Origin: Aphelocoma coerulescens
Lineage: Eukaryota > Chordata > Aves > Passeriformes > Corvidae
DNA length: 64,000 bases
Direction of reading: 5' to 3'
Assembly (NCBI RefSeq): GCF_041296385.1
Contig: NC_091013.1
Location: 70,959,563-71,023,562 of the forward strand
Shown here: positions 22,240-64,000 of the stretch, in pieces
Position numbering within the stretch: the stretch's first letter is position 1
Layout: each line of letters starts with the position of its first letter
The notes under the pieces: generated by a model
The model's database searches: none
The model's input: only the letters and a program-made list of their open reading frames with translations
Told to the model about the DNA's origin: nothing
Position numbers and translations under genes: made by a program

Positions 22240-24076
22240 TTGATACCCCTTCGTTTCATCTTCCTTGGACGAAAGAGGAAAGCATATCTGTAAGGAAGCA
22301 ACCTTATTTGATTTCCTGAAAATAGTAGGCTTTGTTTTGAAGTCTCCAGGGAATGCTAAGATTCAAGCTACAATAGCGAGTTTTTCCTTCAGTCACTCAA
22401 ACTGAACTAGGGTGGAAGATGCAAATATTCTGGAGCATGAAGTCTGGTGTAAATGCAAATGTCTTCCCCCTGTCTCTGTCAAATGTATATGTAAAAACTC
22501 ACAGCTGCTAGGTCATCAAAGACTATCTGCCAGAAGAAGACCATGGCTGTAAAATAGGAGGGGAAAGGGTAAGCTGCCCATGTTTGAAAGGAGGAGGGGG
22601 AAAAACCTTCTGAATGGCAGTATCTGTGATAGTGTAAAAAAACACCTTTTAGGGTAGAAGGAATGTGGGAGGTTTTCACAGTCAGTGGAAGACCAATGAA
22701 GCTTTTTTTGCTGCTGTATTCTTCCAAGCCAAGTTGTAAGGATTTTTTTTTTGTCAGTCTGTAGTTAGATTTCTCACTGAGAAGGGTTTCAGCATATATC
22801 AGGAGAAAAGTGTCTTTTGGGGGGCTGCTGATCATGAATACCATCTGCAACAGTACTGATTCAGACAAGAACACAATTTTCACAACAGGCATGTACTGTG
22901 ATGTGACTATACTTTAGTTCAATGGATGGTACTAATCCAAATTTCAGTTACTTCACAAAAATGGTTAAGTGTATTTACAGTGTGAATAAGTTACATAGTT
23001 GTCAGAATAAAAGTGTCTCAGATGTGCAACAGATTTACATGCATACATTTAACACTGGACAGCAGTTAAATGTAAGAAAAACCATATAGTTATGACTTTT
23101 ATATATACATTACAAATAAAATAAGACATCTCTTTGAAGAAACTTAACATGAGACCTTGCATTTCATGTTAATATTTCTACTTTTTATATTCAAAATTTA
23201 TATTAAATAAAAATATGCATGCTTAACAGTTCAAAAGATTTGACTCTGTGATGGGACTTTCTCCTACAAAATGGCAAGTTAAATTAGGTCAACCATCCTT
23301 TAATAGTATAAATATATTCATAAAAGCAAACCTCTAGTAAAAAGCAGCCAAGGTCCTTAATAAAAAAAAAAAGAAAATCTACCATGACCTTTCATAATCC
23401 TTGGGGGGGCCTAAGAACAGACCTCTGCAATATGATCCAGTACCTTCAGAGACAGTAGCCTAGTAACATTAGGAAATGTACTTCATAGCAGCTCATTGTT
23501 TTAAGATACAGTAATCATATTCAAATTACAGTGTACATTAAATTATAGTCTGTTTACAGTTTGTTTCATATACACAGGCTCTCAGCTTTTGACCAAGTTT
23601 GTGAGATTCCGTGGCCAGCTTCATTCTGCCCATCTTTTACTCAACTAAAGAAAAAAAAAAAAGAAAAAATGTACAAGGTTTGTTTTTTTAACAAAAAATA
23701 CTATTTTGTGAAGGAAACATTGCACTTTTGCCAACCTAAAATTAATTTGCTATAAAGGAAGTATTGTTCAGTGTAGTAGGCTTTGGTATGCAATGGAAGT
23801 CACTTCTTCAGTAGTGAGTTGCAGTTGCTCAGTGAAATGCTAACTGGTTTTTGTGCAACACAGAACAAAGGATGTTGTCCCAGGTGCTCTATGCTACCTC
23901 TGTCCTTACAGTATTGCTACACATTTGAAGTTCAGCCCATCGCTTTTTAGAGGAAATCCTAAATGTAACAAGAGTGAGTACAGTTTGACCAAACCTTTGT
24001 AAGGCTGAGAAGACATCGAGCCACCTCACTCCCCCAGGGCAGCACTCCCAGCTTGAAAGGGGGCCCAAGGGTCCTG
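22240..24076 (-). other. FRY 3' UTR and ZAR1L-FRY convergent spacer
   Basis: About 1.8 kb follow the FRY stop codon up to the ZAR1L polyadenylation signals, with no credible open frame. The FRY 3' UTR must lie here. I see no AATAAA on the minus strand; an ATTAAA at 23299-23304 (minus) is the best candidate signal, giving a 3' UTR of about 0.8 kb. Confidence 0.6.
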
Positions 24077-63958
<39,882 letters not shown>

Positions 63959-64000
63959 CTAATTAAATATAAACATCAAAACATATCAAAAACAAGGCAA

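Overview
This is a window of vertebrate nuclear DNA, almost certainly from a bird. Intron-split genes, GT-AG introns, a CpG island and several CR1-type LINE fragments with octamer tails of the ATTCTATG kind all fit an avian genome. The order BRCA2 - ZAR1L - FRY is the conserved tetrapod locus that lies on human 13q13. I cannot name the species.

Layout. (1) Positions 1-18190, minus strand: the 5' part of BRCA2. I located coding exons 2 to 11, plus a likely non-coding exon 1 in a CpG island. Exons 12 onward (DNA-binding domain and C-terminus) lie off the left edge. The ten coding exons join in phase and give 6754 coding bases, about 2251 residues, including the PALB2-binding segment, six intact BRC repeats and one decayed BRC repeat. 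(2) 18190-20184: intergenic, with the BRCA2 CpG island on one side and a compact ZAR1L promoter region on the other. (3) 20185-22230, plus strand: complete ZAR1L, four coding exons, 306 residues, two polyadenylation signals. (4) 22240-64000, minus strand: the 3' end of FRY. Sixteen coding exons join in phase for 837 residues and the stop codon, and a further exon candidate lies at 46917-47132. The 5' part of FRY lies off the right edge. BRCA2 and ZAR1L are head to head; ZAR1L and FRY are tail to tail.

Functions. BRCA2 loads RAD51 in homologous recombination. ZAR1L is a zinc-binding oocyte RNA-binding protein controlling maternal mRNA. FRY is a giant scaffold for NDR/LATS-family kinases, acting in morphogenesis and mitosis. 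They are neighbours by synteny; nothing in the sequence shows a shared pathway.

The rest is intron, at least four recognisable CR1 fragments and a few simple repeats. I found no RNA gene, CRISPR array, endogenous viral gene or new multi-gene system. The points most worth a second look are a phase-forced GC-AG intron in FRY, an in-frame candidate cassette exon in FRY, the relic of BRC3 in BRCA2, and a start-stop upstream ORF that overlaps the BRCA2 start codon.
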